A stretch of DNA of 64,000 bases from Brachypodius melanocephalos (GCA_013398615.1 VZSR01001755.1:2646617-2710616), one strand, 5' to 3'. Positions 51,726 through 64,000 are shown, counted from the stretch's first letter. The notes: generated from the letters alone by a model not told the origin. Made by a program: numbers and translations.

Positions 51726-53479
51726 ACTAAATCATGTGACTGAGAGAAGGCTGAAGTATGGGAAAAGCAGAGTCACGGCTGAGCCTGCAGCCCCAGTGAT
51801 GATGCTGAGATCCTGCTGGGAAAGGCCAGGCTGTCCTGCCATTCCCACATTACACATACTTTAATCCTATGTGTTCAGATTTGCTGTACTCACACAAGTC
51901 TTTGCCCTTTCCTTCCTCTCTTTCCTAAATATTACTGCTTCTGAGAGAAAATTGCTTTGTTCCCACCAAACTGCGAACTATTCACTTGCTGGAAGGCAGC
52001 TGAAGAAGGATATTGTTGTTTCTACACAGCCTTCCTCTTTTATTTAATGGCACAAAAAATAAAAATTTGACTCTCACTAATATAAGCTGAAGCAAAATCA
52101 GTTATCACCACTTGTTATTATTTGTTTAGATTCAAAAAAACGTTAAAAAACCCTATATAAACACATTTCCAAAGGAGAGCACAACTTCTTTCATAATACA
52201 CAGCAAACTGTATAGCTGAAAACACAACCTGCATCAAAACATATCCAAATTTCCCATGCAAACCAAAATTCAGGAATTTCACCTTAGTATCTTCAGTCTC
52301 TAAAGATATGAGGACCATCCAGTGTACAAACACATACATTTGACTTTACATGGGATAATTTAAGCAGAGCCACAATCCTGCTCCTGATCCCAGAGAGTCT
52401 CTCACATGGAGATGCTCTGCTACTGCCAGGACTCCACAAAATTGCAGCGGTTTAATTAATTAATCCAATTTATAGCCAAAAGCAAGACCCATGCTACCAC
52501 TTTTTAGTGCCACAAGCAGTAAAAAAACACTCCCTGCATCACCCCCTCTGACCTATCTTCTAGCATGCAGATATTCCACGACATAAATAATTTATTCAGG
52601 CCTAAAATACCACTGTAAAAGAAGAGGTTAATGGGTTAATTGTTACAGAACAATGCTTCGGTAGTGATGCCAAACCTGTGAAACACACAAAAACCAATTT
52701 TGCTTTTCTTGCTCTGTTTTTAACACCCAGTGATAGCTCAGCAACAGCTTTGGGTCTAACTGCATCCATCCCAGCTGTGGCTGGAGCATCCCTCTGCATG
52801 GGCAGGGAATCCCACAAACAAGCAGGAACAAGCAGGGCTCTCTGACCATGCCAGCCCCAAACATATGGAATATGTGCAGAACACTTCTTCTTTTTGGTGT
52901 GGAGAGGAAGAGAGACAGTGTGAAGTCATTCAAGTGGAATGATAACTAAACCAAAGCCAGATCAAAGGAGCAAAGAAGAAAGACTGAAATGTGAAGCTGA
53001 AATATTTATTGCCTTCAAAACATCATCCTGATCCTGTCCCTGGGCACTTTAATATTTCGGAGTTGGTAGAAAGCATTCTAACTTGTTTCATCATTTCAAA
53101 GAATTAAAGCCAAAACTATAAAGCCAAGAAATAAATATGAAGTGTTCCCCTGTTATAAGAATAAGATGAGCTTGTCTTTAGGAGAAAAAGCACAAATCCA
53201 CTTATAAATTGTTTACAGTTTGCATAATTTGAGATGTTAACATCAAAAAGTTGGTCTGCATTCCTTCAAGTAAGCTCCAACAATGGAAGATATTTACAAT
53301 ACAATTATTGTTTTAAACTAGATACTTATGTTTTAAATAAATCATGAGATAATATTAACAAACTAAATCACTCCTTAAAGCCGTTAATGAATTCAGAGCA
53401 AAAAATACTCCATGTGTGCAGTATCACACTGAAACAAGAATAATGCATTACATTCAAAATTAATGGCTCACAAATTAAG

Positions 53480-53600
53480 TAGACATTGGTTAAACACACT
53501 AATAATTATTACAACTATTTCTCATTACAATAATGACAGGGCACTGTTGTGCTAGGTGCTGTGCAAACAGAGCAAAACAGCAACTGCCAAATGATGAATG
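53480..53600 (+). repeat. Ancient amniote interspersed repeat remnant
   Basis: An ATTATTAC-type A+T block is followed by GGGCACTGTTGTGCTAGGTG and CTGTGCAAACAGAGCAAAAC. This order resembles a widespread amniote repeat whose core is GTGCTAGGYGCTGTRCAAACA. I cannot name the family with certainty. Such copies predate birds and are sometimes retained because they were co-opted as regulatory DNA. Confidence 0.4.
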
Positions 53601-56600
53601 TGATGTGGGTTAAAAGGCTGGGCGAGTGTTGTAAATGTGGCTGGAAAGGAAAACTTGGTAATTTTGCTCCAGACTGCAGAACTGTCTCTGAGATTTAGAT
53701 CCACCACATCTAGGAAAGAGCACAGAGGCTCAGTTATCAAGGGAGGAGGATTAGAAGAGATTAAATAGTCACGGCTTTCCCATGCTGAGACCACAGCTAA
53801 ACCCCAGCAAGGGCAACACGGAGGGGAGAATTAGAGAGACAGGTGTAGATAACGCTTAGAAAAGGGGAGACAAGTCTGTAATTAAAAGGTGGCCCAGAAA
53901 GACAGCACAGACAGCAAAGAGATTCATGAGGTACCCAGAGAAGAGGAGCAGAGAAGGCAAAGATGGAGATCAGAGAACAGCGCTGGGGCACTGAGAGCTG
54001 GGGGGGCGAATAAAATAAACCATCCAAGGACAAACTATGTGAGAAATCAGCAGGCACAGGACAGAGCCAGGCAAGGAGAATCACTTAACACTAACAAAGC
54101 ACAGCCCAGGGTGTGTGAAGAGCGACAGAGCCAACAGTGGTTGGCAAACCAAAGATGCCGAGGATGAACTGCCAGGACTGAGACTGTTAAGGAGGTACAA
54201 GGGCTCAGAATTCATCCTGTCACTCTACTGACTTAAGGTAACTATTTTTATGGTTAAAATAATTGGTTAGTTCAGGATTCAGACTAGTAACATTCATGTT
54301 GTAGGAGATAATAAAGATATTTAATTCTGGGGAATCATCAGTGTCTACTTGGCTCATTGGTTTCTTCCTTCCAAGAGGACATGGATTGTCACAATTTTCT
54401 TTTCCTTAAAAGTACTGTTTGAATTAGCAACTTCAATTCCTCCGTGAAGCTGGGTTGTATTGTTGCCAAAGCTGAAGGAAAGTTGTACGAAGTACATAGA
54501 AAGTAAAAGCAAAATTCAGATTATCGAATGTAATTGAAGTAGAGCGATCACAGTCATCGAGCAACAACAAGGAACAAAGTTTTACTTTGTACTGTTTTGT
54601 AGATGGCTTCTAAGTGACCCAAAGGAGGTGACAGCCTGAAACATTTCATGTTTTTTAACAATCAGTAATTGAATTCAATCTTCTGTACAACTTTCTTTAG
54701 CCAACTGAAAGCTTTTCTCATTTCCCCAATGTTTTGGGCATTGTATAATCTTGAAATAAGAAAAGAAATAAGAAATCTGAAAAATACACTGATGTGAGAG
54801 GAAAGCCTTTGGAGTAACAAGGGAACAATTCTGCCATTAGTGTTGATTATTTGTATATTCATTTAGTTAATGCCACTGTGATAATCCTTAACTACATTAA
54901 TTATTAGAATAGCAATTTACAGAAATTAATGAAGTGCCACAGCATGATACAGCCATGCTCTTCACCTCACAAGGCAATACTTTTCATTTCATAAGCTGTG
55001 TGCCATTTCAAACCAGTTTCATAGCTGTTATCACTAAAAAGATGTCATGTGATGTCTCTATAACCATCTGGAGGGATGGAACAGTCCCAGAGCCAAGGAT
55101 TAAAAATCAACTGTTACTTTTTTTTTTTTTTTTTGGTACAACTGGGTCCTTCCTTTCAATACATATTTCATTATTGCCAGTAGGTCTCCAGAGAAACGGG
55201 GGGAAAGAAAATGAAAGGCTGTAAATAGTTAATAGAACACTTTATTTTTGCTTTTAAGTGAGACCATTAAACAAAGCTACCACATTTTTGAGCCCTCTGT
55301 TCATGCTGCACATTGTGGCCCCTAGAGTGAGGGTTAGGGAATGTTTACAATATGCTGGAAACTTTGACTGGGTTTGCTCTAAAAGGTTTCAGATGCTCAA
55401 GCACAGCACCAAGTGGAGAACAGCTGCTTGGTTTTCCACTGATTCTTAAAGGAGGAAAAAAAAAACCCAACAAAAAAACCCCAAACCAAAACCCACCCTA
55501 CCAAAAACACACACAGTTTTGAAGAGTAAAACTAGATCTCAACTCCTCAGCCACATCACATCACCACTGTTTTTAAATCAGATGTGGCTTTTTTCATCCT
55601 ATTGCAACTGCTGTAACAAGGCAACCCTCAACATTTTAATAAAAGATAATGATGAACACAATGAACATGAGTATAAACTCTTAACAATGCTCTTTTATTG
55701 CAACACTTGGAATTAAAGCCAATGCCTGCTCATAACCCTTTAATTATTTCTGGCTTTAAATAGTAATAGCTTTTCCATCCTGACAAGAATTCTCTCCACA
55801 CAAAAATACTTCATTTTCAAGGAAAAACTGAATTAACTGCAGGAAAACAGCTACACTCAGGCAATTACCCTGAAAATATTAACAACAACAACAAGATATT
55901 ACTCAGAATTTGGATTCAACTTAGAGGAGCAAGAAAGGAAAAGAGAAAGAAAAAATTAACTTGTGGTTAAAGCTATCTCTCCCTTTGTTTATTTATCATT
56001 GTATTGATGATTCTCAGGCTGTTGTGTTTTGCTGTGTGCAGTGGCATTTCTGATGCACACCACTCCAAGAAGCCCATACGAGAGGATTTGAAGGAGCAGC
56101 TGTTTAAATATAAACTTCGCAAAGGGCTTGGTAGAATCAAATTCTCAAGATCCACTGTAAATCACAGCTTTTCTTTTCCAAATGGAACTTCTGTATATTT
56201 TGAAAAGCCTAAATTTTATTTCTTCTCAAAATGTCGGGATCTAACACTTATGCAAATGTAAATTGCAAACAAATTAAATTATTTCCACTGCTATTTGTTC
56301 TACCTCCTTCTGCCAGGTCTCTTCACATGTTTATTTTTCCTTGCCTTCATCTGCTTCCCTCTTTATTGGGTCAGCAGCAGATTGTTCACCCTTTATTTCT
56401 CTCAAATCTACGTCCCCTCGCTTCTTTTACACTGTTCCTTGTGTGGTATTGCAGAGAGAAGAAAAATCAAATAAACACCATGGGAATTTTGCAAGATATA
56501 AGCAACCTGAAGGACTAGAAGACCCTTACATAAAACTTCCTGTGGTAAAGTTTGATGCATTTTTAGGTACTTCTGAATAAAGCAAGAAGAGCTTTTCAGA

Positions 56601-56840
56601 TCAAACAAGCCTAAGTCTTCTCTTAGTGCATCAAAGAAAACCATACAATGAAAAAACAGTCAGTACTCAGCCACAGCTGGAGGAAAAGATTCTGCAGAGG
56701 ACAACATCACCCTCTGCCCATTTTGGCTTTGTCCCCATTTCACCAGTGCAGGTGAACTGGGAAACCCCAGGCAGAACCAGCAGCTGCTGGAGGAGGCCAG
56801 GCAGGCTCAGAACAGCAAAACCTTAATAAAATACTCAGGG

Positions 56841-57300
56841 TGATGCCTTAAGTTTCAGCTTTCATGGGTTTTCAGGTTCTGCTCTACCCAAGGGTGCAGC
56901 TCTGAGCTCACAGTCAGGGTCACTCAGCTCTGCACACAGCACGGACACAAAACAAATCCTTTTCCTGCTGCACACCAAGGACAACTTTCAGCCCCAAAAG
57001 CACAACCAAGGGTGGCTGAAGGGAGGAACAAGAAGGATGGGAGCTGACAAGCTGGAGCTGGAATGGGACAATTCAACCCCAATGTGCAAATGCACCAAAA
57101 CTGATCAAAGTGTGAGACCTCGTGACCAGTCCTGCATTTTGTGACCATTTTGGGTCCTCCTTGTGTGTAGCCCTGGCCAGGCTCCTTTCCTGCCCAAGGT
57201 GCACCCTAAAGGCCTGTCAATAAATATCTACTTTATTCTCTAGCTCCAGCTCCCACTGCACCAGAGCCCAGAGCAGACAGGGGCCTTGTGGAAATCAAAA
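56841..57300 (+). mobile_element. Probable solo LTR of an avian endogenous retrovirus
   Basis: The block opens with TG (TGATGCCTTAAGTTTCAGC) and carries phrases that I associate with passerine ERVL-type LTRs: GGGTGGCTGAAGGGAGGAAC, GTGACCATTTTGGGTCCTCC, GCCAGGCTCCTTTCCTGCCC and GGCCTGTCAATAAATATCTA. The AATAAA at 57219-57224 followed by CTTTATTCTC fits the polyadenylation region near the R/U5 border. I see no gag, pol or env remnant beside it, so a solo LTR is likely. The right end, and a matching target-site duplication, could not be fixed. Confidence 0.5.
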
Positions 57301-58487
57301 TGAGAGAAGATGGGAATTTACTGACCCTCGGTGTCACTACTGTCCAGGCATTCCCTGTTACAGCCTGAGGCTCCAGGACACTGCTAATTTCATTGTAACT
57401 TCTGCTTTTAGCACGGCTGATATCAAAGCCACCCTCTGAAGGCTTTACAGGTATCAATACCAAGTTTAAAACCACAGGAGAAGCCTGAAAATAACTCCAG
57501 CTCCATGGATCTGGCTCAATGTCAGGTAAGGAATGACCCAGAATAATCAAATGACTGGCAAAGCACACCAGGAGATGACAAGTGAAACATTTGAATAAAG
57601 AAATGACTGAGGTCTCAAGAAGAGCAACTGGTACCAACAAAAAAAGTATTCCCTTCCCTAAAGGGCATTTTTTCCACCTTGATTTAGGAAATACGAGTGC
57701 AAACACATTTTTTATCAGATATTTTCTGTGAGACAAAACCTTGTAGCAGAAATAACTGCTACACAAAACCACTGAAATTTAAAATATAACTGAGTACCAC
57801 TGGACACCTGACAAAATCCCTAGAAACAGCAGCCCAGCATGGGGAAGCACAGAGCATTGCTCTCACACTGGAATAATGAAAAGCAGTGGGAAAAGCTTTT
57901 TTAAGTCTGCAGTGAGGAAACTCCACAGCACCAATTCCAACGAGAAATCAACTTCTTCTCCTTGACTCCCATGTCAGAAACCACATGCATGTACACAAGT
58001 ACAGATGAGAAAAGAAAGGCAAATCCTTTTCATTTCTGCGTTTTACTGAACACCTGCAGGCACCACCTTCACACCACGTCATGACTGGAAAGATTTGGTC
58101 TGCCACCTAAACCCAACCCCAAAATACTGTGAGAACTTTTCTGGTTTCTACAAACTTTAGCAGTTTAGCCCCTCTTTCTTCCCCAGAACTTTAAACAAGT
58201 CCAGACAAGGGGTAGAGAAGCCATGGAAAAAAAGAGGTGTTGGTAGTTCTTTATGTAAACAAATAATTTTATTATGTGAGTCAGAATGAAGCAGCTGCTC
58301 AGCATTTGCTCTATATCATCTCCACTTGCAAAGAGTTGAGATTTGGCTCCATAGACAGACTTGGGGGAAAAAAAAAAAAAAGGCAAAAAGAGGAAGAAGG
58401 TTGTGGAGCACTGAAGTGGAGATGTGTGGGCATTCCTTGATGCTGCAGTGTTAACTACAGCATCTGCACCTGTACAGGGGGAGTTTA

Positions 58488-58532
58488 ATTTCATTTCATT
58501 TCATTTCATTTCATTTCATTTCATTTCATTTC
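58488..58532. repeat. (ATTTC)9 pentanucleotide microsatellite
   Basis: Nine perfect ATTTC units on the plus strand, uninterrupted. In the minus-strand gene transcript the unit reads GAAAT. A perfect array of this size is likely to vary in length. Confidence 0.97.
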
Positions 58533-58867
58533 TCCTAATGTGACACTTCTTAAAATTTGTTTCCTTCACACACCACAGAACTGAAGAACAAGAATGCAGG
58601 GAATCTGTACTTCAGGAGAACGTGAAAATGTTCTTTGTGTATGAGGCAAGCAAAGCAAAAAGCATTAAATCAGATCCCATCATTATCTCCAGTACTTGAG
58701 GACTGTCACAGCCTTTATCCTGAAAGAATCAACGTGGTTTGCACTTCCCATGAGGGTGACAGATGATGACAGCCTCAAACTACGCAGGATGTTTGTAATG
58801 TAGTCCAAAATCTCTCAATCTCAAGATTGACCAGGTTTCTGTGTCTATGCAGCCACACAGATGTTAT

Positions 58868-59013
58868 CCCTGTCCCTGGAAGTGTCCAAGGCCAGGCTGG
58901 AGGGGCTTGGAGCACCCTGAGATAGGGGAAGGTGTCCCTGGCCGTGGCAGGGCTGGAATGGGATGGGCTTTAAGATCCCTGCCACCCCAAAACACTCTGG
59001 GATTCTCTCATGA
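58868..59013 (+). mobile_element. CR1 LINE 3'-end fragment, sense
   Basis: Plus-strand CR1 terminus: CTGTCCCTGGAAGTGTCCAA, GGCCAGGCTGGAGGGGCTTG, GGAAGGTGTCCCTGGCCGTG, GGGATGGGCTTTAAGATCCC and TGGGATTCTCTCATGA. About 145 bp, 5'-truncated, ending in a degraded form of the ATTCT-ATGA tail repeat. Confidence 0.85.
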
Positions 59014-60971
59014 CTCCGGAACGCAAGTGTCAAACCCAGACCACCTCAAACCTGAGCTGGTGCTGTAGTTGTAATCTTCAATAAAATGGGCACTATTTCC
59101 CTACAGCAAATAGATACTCCTCCTAGTAAACTAAAAGTATCGAACAATCTGCTACCAAAATGTAAGCAGAGGCAAAATAAATATATTGAATGAATAAACA
59201 TCCAAATTCCACACAGAAGAAGACATGAGATGATGCTGAGAGCTGTTTGACAATCCTGTATAAAGTCAGCAAGACCTTTTCTTTCTCTTCCATTCAATCT
59301 CTTGAGTAGCAAATGGGGACAGATTTTTTTTCTCATTTATTTTCTGTTTCATTCTACTCACTTTGTACTGGGACAAATTATCCACCTCTATTTCCTCCTC
59401 CTCACTGTTGAGATGAGAACAGCAAAGATTCAGCCTATTTGCAACCCACATCGTGACACATTTTCTGCAACCAAACCACAGGGATTAGAGAAACAACCTT
59501 TCCCCCCAAGTAATTACAGAGAAGCTTTTCAAGAAAACTTTGTTCTTAGAGACATGCCATTTAAAGGACATTCTACAAAAACCCTTGCAGCCCTTCTCAA
59601 GAGTGACTTTTGCTATAAGGCAATGCCTGTGACATGCACTGCAGAAGTAAATATAAATTTTATATCTACAAGTCACCACCACAAGTCAGGAATGTTGGAG
59701 CAATTCTTTTGCAAAAGGTTTGCTTTTGACAGATATTTCTACCATGAACTTCAGAAGAAGAAAAAAACCTTCTGTAAACTACGTAAACCCCTATTCTGTA
59801 TTGAAACTGTGGCAATACTATTTTTTTTTAAGTGAAAGATACTTTCAGAAATGTGGATTTTACTATTCCACACAATGGCTCAAATCGCTTTCATTTTGCA
59901 TCGGTGTGGATACATTTGAAACAGCGACAGCAAGGTTTGCTGTCACAGCACTGGAAAAATAATGATAATAACAACAAAAATCCCCTTAAATGCCTTCCAC
60001 TTCCCTTTCCATGTGCTTGCAGCTCAGCAGCTACTCAAGATATAATCCTGTGGCCATTTCAGAATCAATGTGCACTCAGATCAAAGGAGTTCATGAGATA
60101 TCACTGATGCACCTACTGGGCTCTCAGTTGCAATTCCACAAGGCATTGCTCCTATTGAAGATGCTGAACTGTATTTTCACCCGCCTCATGCAAGACGAGG
60201 TTGTTTTCTAAAGATTTACTGAGTGTGCCTTAGCTTGCAGTTGCTTAATTTCATTCTGCAAGTAGTTAAAGAAATTCAGCAAAAGGAAGCATTTTTACAG
60301 CAGATATTAGATCTTACGGATTCATATTAATAGGAAGAGATTGCTAAAAGGAATAATTTTTGCAGCAATGGAAAAAAAAACAACATAAGAAGCCATCCAT
60401 TTCTGCCACAATAAATATCACTGCTCCTCATCTATTACCTACTTGTATATCATATAAAAGCACATACATGAAAAAATCTTAATCGTGTCAAGGCACACTG
60501 GTGCTAAATGAATGGCCTGAATTGCAGAAAGCCCTGCAGGACTGGCAATTCCTCTGTCCTGGCCATGTGAGTCTGTTCCATCCCTGAGCAGAAATGCTGA
60601 GGTCAGAGCCAGAGCTGAAATCCCAACCAGCAGAATATGAGCTGGGCTGGACTACGGCACTGCATTTCTGCAAATATGGTCTTTTTAGGATCCTAAATCC
60701 ATCCTCATGGATCTGCCAACTTCTGTCTCCAGCCAGAAGAAAAACCACACTTGAAAGCTAATTTTTATTTCTATTCAATTACTTATTAGCACCACTAATT
60801 CATTTATTAATCTTAAAATTAACCTCAAACTCCTGCTGTAAAACAATAAAGAGAGCAGCAGTAGAGAGTTTTATTAAATTATCTCCACAATTAAACCTTT
60901 TCCATTTCAAATGGGAGAGGTACATATAATTTAATATTAGAAATCACTACATTATTTTCAATGCCCTGAAT

Positions 60972-60972
<1 letters not shown>

Positions 60973-61030
<58 letters not shown>

Positions 61031-61031
61031 A
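60973..61031. repeat. Poly-A tract, 43 nt, grading into GAAAA units
   Basis: 43 uninterrupted A (60973-61015), then three G-separated A runs to 61031. No retroposed body is recognisable upstream. It will be poly-U in the minus-strand transcript. Confidence 0.95.
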
Positions 61032-62776
61032 GTCTAAGAGAAACAAAGTGCCATAAGACATGGAAGTGACCCTGGAAAAAATACTCTAAAATATCAAAGA
61101 ATTTTCATTTAGAGGGGACCCACAGGAGCAGGAGCAGCTTGTACAAGGAGACACTTTGAAAAGCATATAGGAACGGGTGTTAATCACTTGCTGTGAAATG
61201 GCAGGTGATTTTTAGCCTGTTGAAATTCCTCAGGGTTCTTCAATCCCAGGAGCTGAGCCATCCCCAGTTCTGGCCAAAGGATTCACCCACAGGAAGCACA
61301 AGGCTGGGACGGAGCTCTGCCAGCATTGTTTTAGTTCATGGCCCTTGGAGCATCACCAGCACTTTGGGCTCTTAAAACCTGACTCTTTCAAATCCTCACT
61401 CCAACTCCAAGCTACAGCTAAGCTTAAATACAGCCAAGGAATATCTGAAATAACTGTCCTCAGCTCCTGCAAGAGCTCCTCAGGTTCCAAATCCCCAGCA
61501 CCTCAGGGACCCTGCCTGGAGAGAGTTTCCTCTGCACCCACGTGGGGATCAACCCTGAGCAGCCCCTGGGCTGCAAAGCCAGACTGGTTTTATTAACAGA
61601 ACTAAGTGCAAACTGTTCATCGTTTCAAAGATGTGGAAGAAATTAATGCAACTTCATTATCAACAAATCAGATGGTAAAATACTAAAAGATTGAGTGCAC
61701 TTGATAACAGTTCAACCACCCCAAAATTATAAATAATAGTGTAAAGAATTTAAAGATTAAAAGCTGGAGGTTTTTATCAATGTCTGCAGTGATTTAAGAT
61801 AGGCTCTATTTATGCCAAATACTTTAGAGATTATAGAAATAAAGAAGTACAGACTTCAGCCCTGTCACTTTTATGGAAGAAAAGTATCTTTACTTGTCTC
61901 TCCCAGCCCAGATAAGGTACATTGTGATATTAAACTGAATACTTTCAGCAAATAACTTCTGGTTTGTTTCAGAATAATCTGTTTCCCCTAGAAATTACTT
62001 CCACAGCTTTGACTTTAAACTGGATGAACACATGGAAAGAATACTTCACATCATCAAAAATGGAAGGAGCACAGCAAGAGTTGATCTTGTCCTGTGTGCA
62101 TCTGCTGTACATAAACCACTCCCTGGCTCAGAAAACATCAAACTCGGTGCTCCTGATTAGCCGTTCATGGACAAAGTCAGCAAAAAAACCTGTTCCAAGT
62201 TAGTTAATGAAAGCTGTTTGTTACAGAGCACTTCTCCCAGCCCTAGATCCACGTGAAGGACAAGTACTCCCACAAAGAAGTGTTATATCAAAGAGGAAAA
62301 ATCTGCATTAGACTTGAAATTTGTGTCTATTAAACATACAATATAAAATCAGAGGCATCATCTACTAAATTAAAATATATTTCAAATAAATACATATTTC
62401 AAATTTATTAAATTTCTAGAAGAGCCCAAAGCAACAAGTCTTTAGTTTTGATTATTTGCTTCCTATGAACACACTCTGGATTGAACGTGGGCTCATTTAT
62501 TTGAGAGGGCAAGAGCAGCTGACATCATTAGTCTCAATTCTATTTTATTCTCACCACTTAAAAGTCAACAAATTTAGGTGTGTTGGTTCTTACTTTAGTT
62601 TTTTTCATATTTCTGGCTGATCAGAACCCTGAAGGCACAGCTTTAAAACAGGAAAAAAAATCTACAGGAGGGCAGTTAGATGAGATAAAGCATAAGTTCA
62701 TTTAACAAATAAATACTAATAAATAAATATTTTAAAATAACAGGGATTGTTCAACAATTAATCCATATTCACTTAC

Positions 62777-62856
62777 TTCAGTGCCAGTTCCAGGTGGTGA
62801 ATTTTCTTTTCAGCAGCATCTCTTTGTCTATACAGCTCTTTCAGAATGCAGCACAT
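62777..62856 (-). CDS. CEP112: CEP112 internal coding exon (first readable in window)
   Basis: Internal exon of a minus-strand coiled-coil gene that I read as CEP112, a centrosomal/ciliary-base protein. The 80 nt encode 26 residues plus two bases of a split codon, starting MCCILKELYRQRDAAEKK and ending HHLELAL. The acceptor follows a pyrimidine tract and ends GGCAG. The donor is GAA|GTAAGT, close to ideal. The exon starts in phase 0 and leaves two bases (AA), which the single A opening the exon at 47775 completes to a Lys codon; this fit is strong support for adjacency. The leading ATG is probably an internal Met, since it sits directly after a good acceptor. The residues are heptad-compatible and highly charged. 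The exon itself is convincing; the gene name rests mainly on the downstream exons. Confidence 0.8.
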
Positions 62857-64000
62857 CTGCCATTTAAGGGAAAAAACACCACATCTTTTAGCCAAGACAG
62901 TTATAATAAATCAATGTCATTTTAAATTCTAAAAGTGATTTATCTGCATGTTCCTTTTCCACTGATGCAGACAAACCATCCATGGATTTCTAAAATTATG
63001 TGAAATACAAAAGCAGAGATGAGCAGAGAGATGAACTATGAGAATGTAGCCAATGAGCTATTTTCCTTCTCAGAGTGAATATTAATGTCTAGAATGAAGA
63101 AATATCAGTAATTACATTAAAAAAGGAACTAGATTCTGTTTAGGTAAGTACAGAAAAGCAGACAGGAATCTGCCTAAAATAGTGACCTGTGTTCCCCAGG
63201 GTGCAGAGATCCTTCTCACCCATTTGTGACCACCCACAGTGAATCACTTCTGATCAAATATCAAACATAAATACCTTACATAAGTATCCAAAAGATTAAT
63301 AAAAATAGAATAATTAGCAATAATAATCCTAAAACTAGTCACAAAACCCTTTGAATTTGGCAACTTCCCAGGTGTGGCTCAAACCATGAGTTTTTGTAAG
63401 GTTTTTTGCCAAGGGCAGGTTAAGTCCAAGAGTTTGTTCATAATCCAAGAGTTGTATTGCTTTAGAGTTGCCCAAGGAACAACGTGGGGATGGGGCATAC
63501 AGGAAATCCTTTATCCACCTACAGTCATTTGTAATGCTCCGGGATTACAAATGTGTTAAGACACCACAAAAAAGAAAAATGTCTTACAAAGTGTGTAGGC
63601 CAGTGAAAAAAAACAAATTCTGAGATTCTCTGCTGGGAGCAGTTCCATGGAGGTGTTCACTCCAGGAACAGTTAGTTGGTTTCCAAGAAGAGCCTCCAAA
63701 TCCATGAGCTGTCTAGTAGAGAATGAAGAAGCCACTGCCAAATCTGGTAAAATTCTATAGATTCAACAGGTGCCTTGGGAATGGCTATCAGGAATAATCT
63801 GTCACTCTCCTGATGCTGAGCTCAATGTTGGGAAAACAAGCAGTAGATTCTTTATAAAAAGCAGCTGTTTCCTTGGCTTGTAAAACCATTTAGCCTAACT
63901 GGTTCCTGATCCAGCAGATAAGCACATTGAATGAAACAGTGACATTTAAGGTTCCTACCTAGGATTTGTTTGATGTTTAAGTATCCTCAGAGGCAACAGC
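62857..64000 (-). other. CEP112: CEP112 intron upstream of the 80-nt exon (partial)
   Basis: A+T-rich intron with no recognised repeat. The preceding coding exon, which must end in phase 0, was not found and is probably beyond position 64000. A frame at 63556-63741 follows a fair acceptor (TTCATTCTCTACTAG) but lacks a good donor and I do not call it. Confidence 0.65.

Larger units (their letters stand above)
47776..62776 (-). other. CEP112: CEP112 intron, 15.0 kb
   Basis: Intron between the 80-nt and 136-nt exons, which join in frame across a split Lys codon. Named contents are a CR1 fragment near 51.66 kb, an old amniote repeat near 53.5 kb, an LTR-like block at 56.84-57.30 kb, the (ATTTC)9 repeat at 58.49 kb, a CR1 tail at 58.87-59.01 kb and a 43-nt poly-A at 60.97 kb. 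Several open frames of 90-180 codons occur but none has splice, domain or composition support. Confidence 0.8.

Noticed and set aside
59302..59835. 177-codon plus-strand open frame
   Set aside because: No family similarity, low-complexity ends, and no splice or promoter context.
63556..63741. Minus-strand frame QLMDLEALLGNQLTVPGV after a good-looking acceptor, possible extra CEP112 exon
   Set aside because: There is no strong GT donor at a suitable place, little coiled-coil character, and no residue pattern that I recognise.
1..64000. Prokaryotic-type systems, CRISPR arrays, tRNA or rRNA genes
   Set aside because: No regularly spaced repeats, tRNA-like cloverleaf signals or rRNA sequence were seen; the window is vertebrate intron.

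Overview
This is a vertebrate, almost certainly avian (and probably songbird), intronic window. There are no operons, no ribosome binding sites and no long intact open reading frame. The interspersed repeats are pieces of CR1 LINEs, the dominant avian retrotransposon, plus one LTR-like block resembling passerine endogenous retroviral solo LTRs. The rest is A+T-rich, CpG-poor intron sequence. Species cannot be fixed from the sequence alone.

The only gene I can support is on the minus strand and crosses the whole window. Five internal coding exons can be read, in transcription order: 62856-62777 (80 nt), 47775-47640 (136 nt), 44437-44342 (96 nt), 33434-33252 (183 nt) and 6765-6535 (231 nt). All have GT donors and AG acceptors. 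Their phases chain without a break (0/2, 2/0, 0/0, 0/0, 0/0) and encode 242 consecutive residues of charged alpha-helical coiled coil. Motifs in the last two exons (RLVRHHKQEMEKLERQL, ALRDHQLLE, LKKKHAAET) match my memory of the C-terminal half of CEP112 (CCDC46), a centrosomal coiled-coil protein. Neither the start nor the stop codon is here; the gene continues past both ends.

Layout: 1-6534 is intron downstream of the last readable exon, with an old CR1 fragment. 6766-33251 is a 26.5-kb intron holding a long degraded CR1, a GC-rich block near 23.3-24.2 kb, simple repeats and several segments that look like conserved non-coding DNA. About 33.0-34.7 kb, spanning and upstream of the 183-nt exon, is clearly CpG-enriched and is the best candidate for an internal promoter or enhancer. 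33435-44341 contains a CR1 tail and a small cluster of inverted and direct repeats at 36.58-36.75 kb. 44438-47639 is a short, nearly featureless intron. 47776-62776 contains the LTR-like block, an old amniote repeat, a CR1 tail, a clean (ATTTC)9 microsatellite and a 43-nt poly-A tract.

I found no RNA genes, CRISPR arrays or intact mobile elements, and no evidence for a novel multi-gene system. The points most worth a second look are the CpG-rich domain, the two competing acceptors of the 183-nt exon, and the candidate conserved elements.
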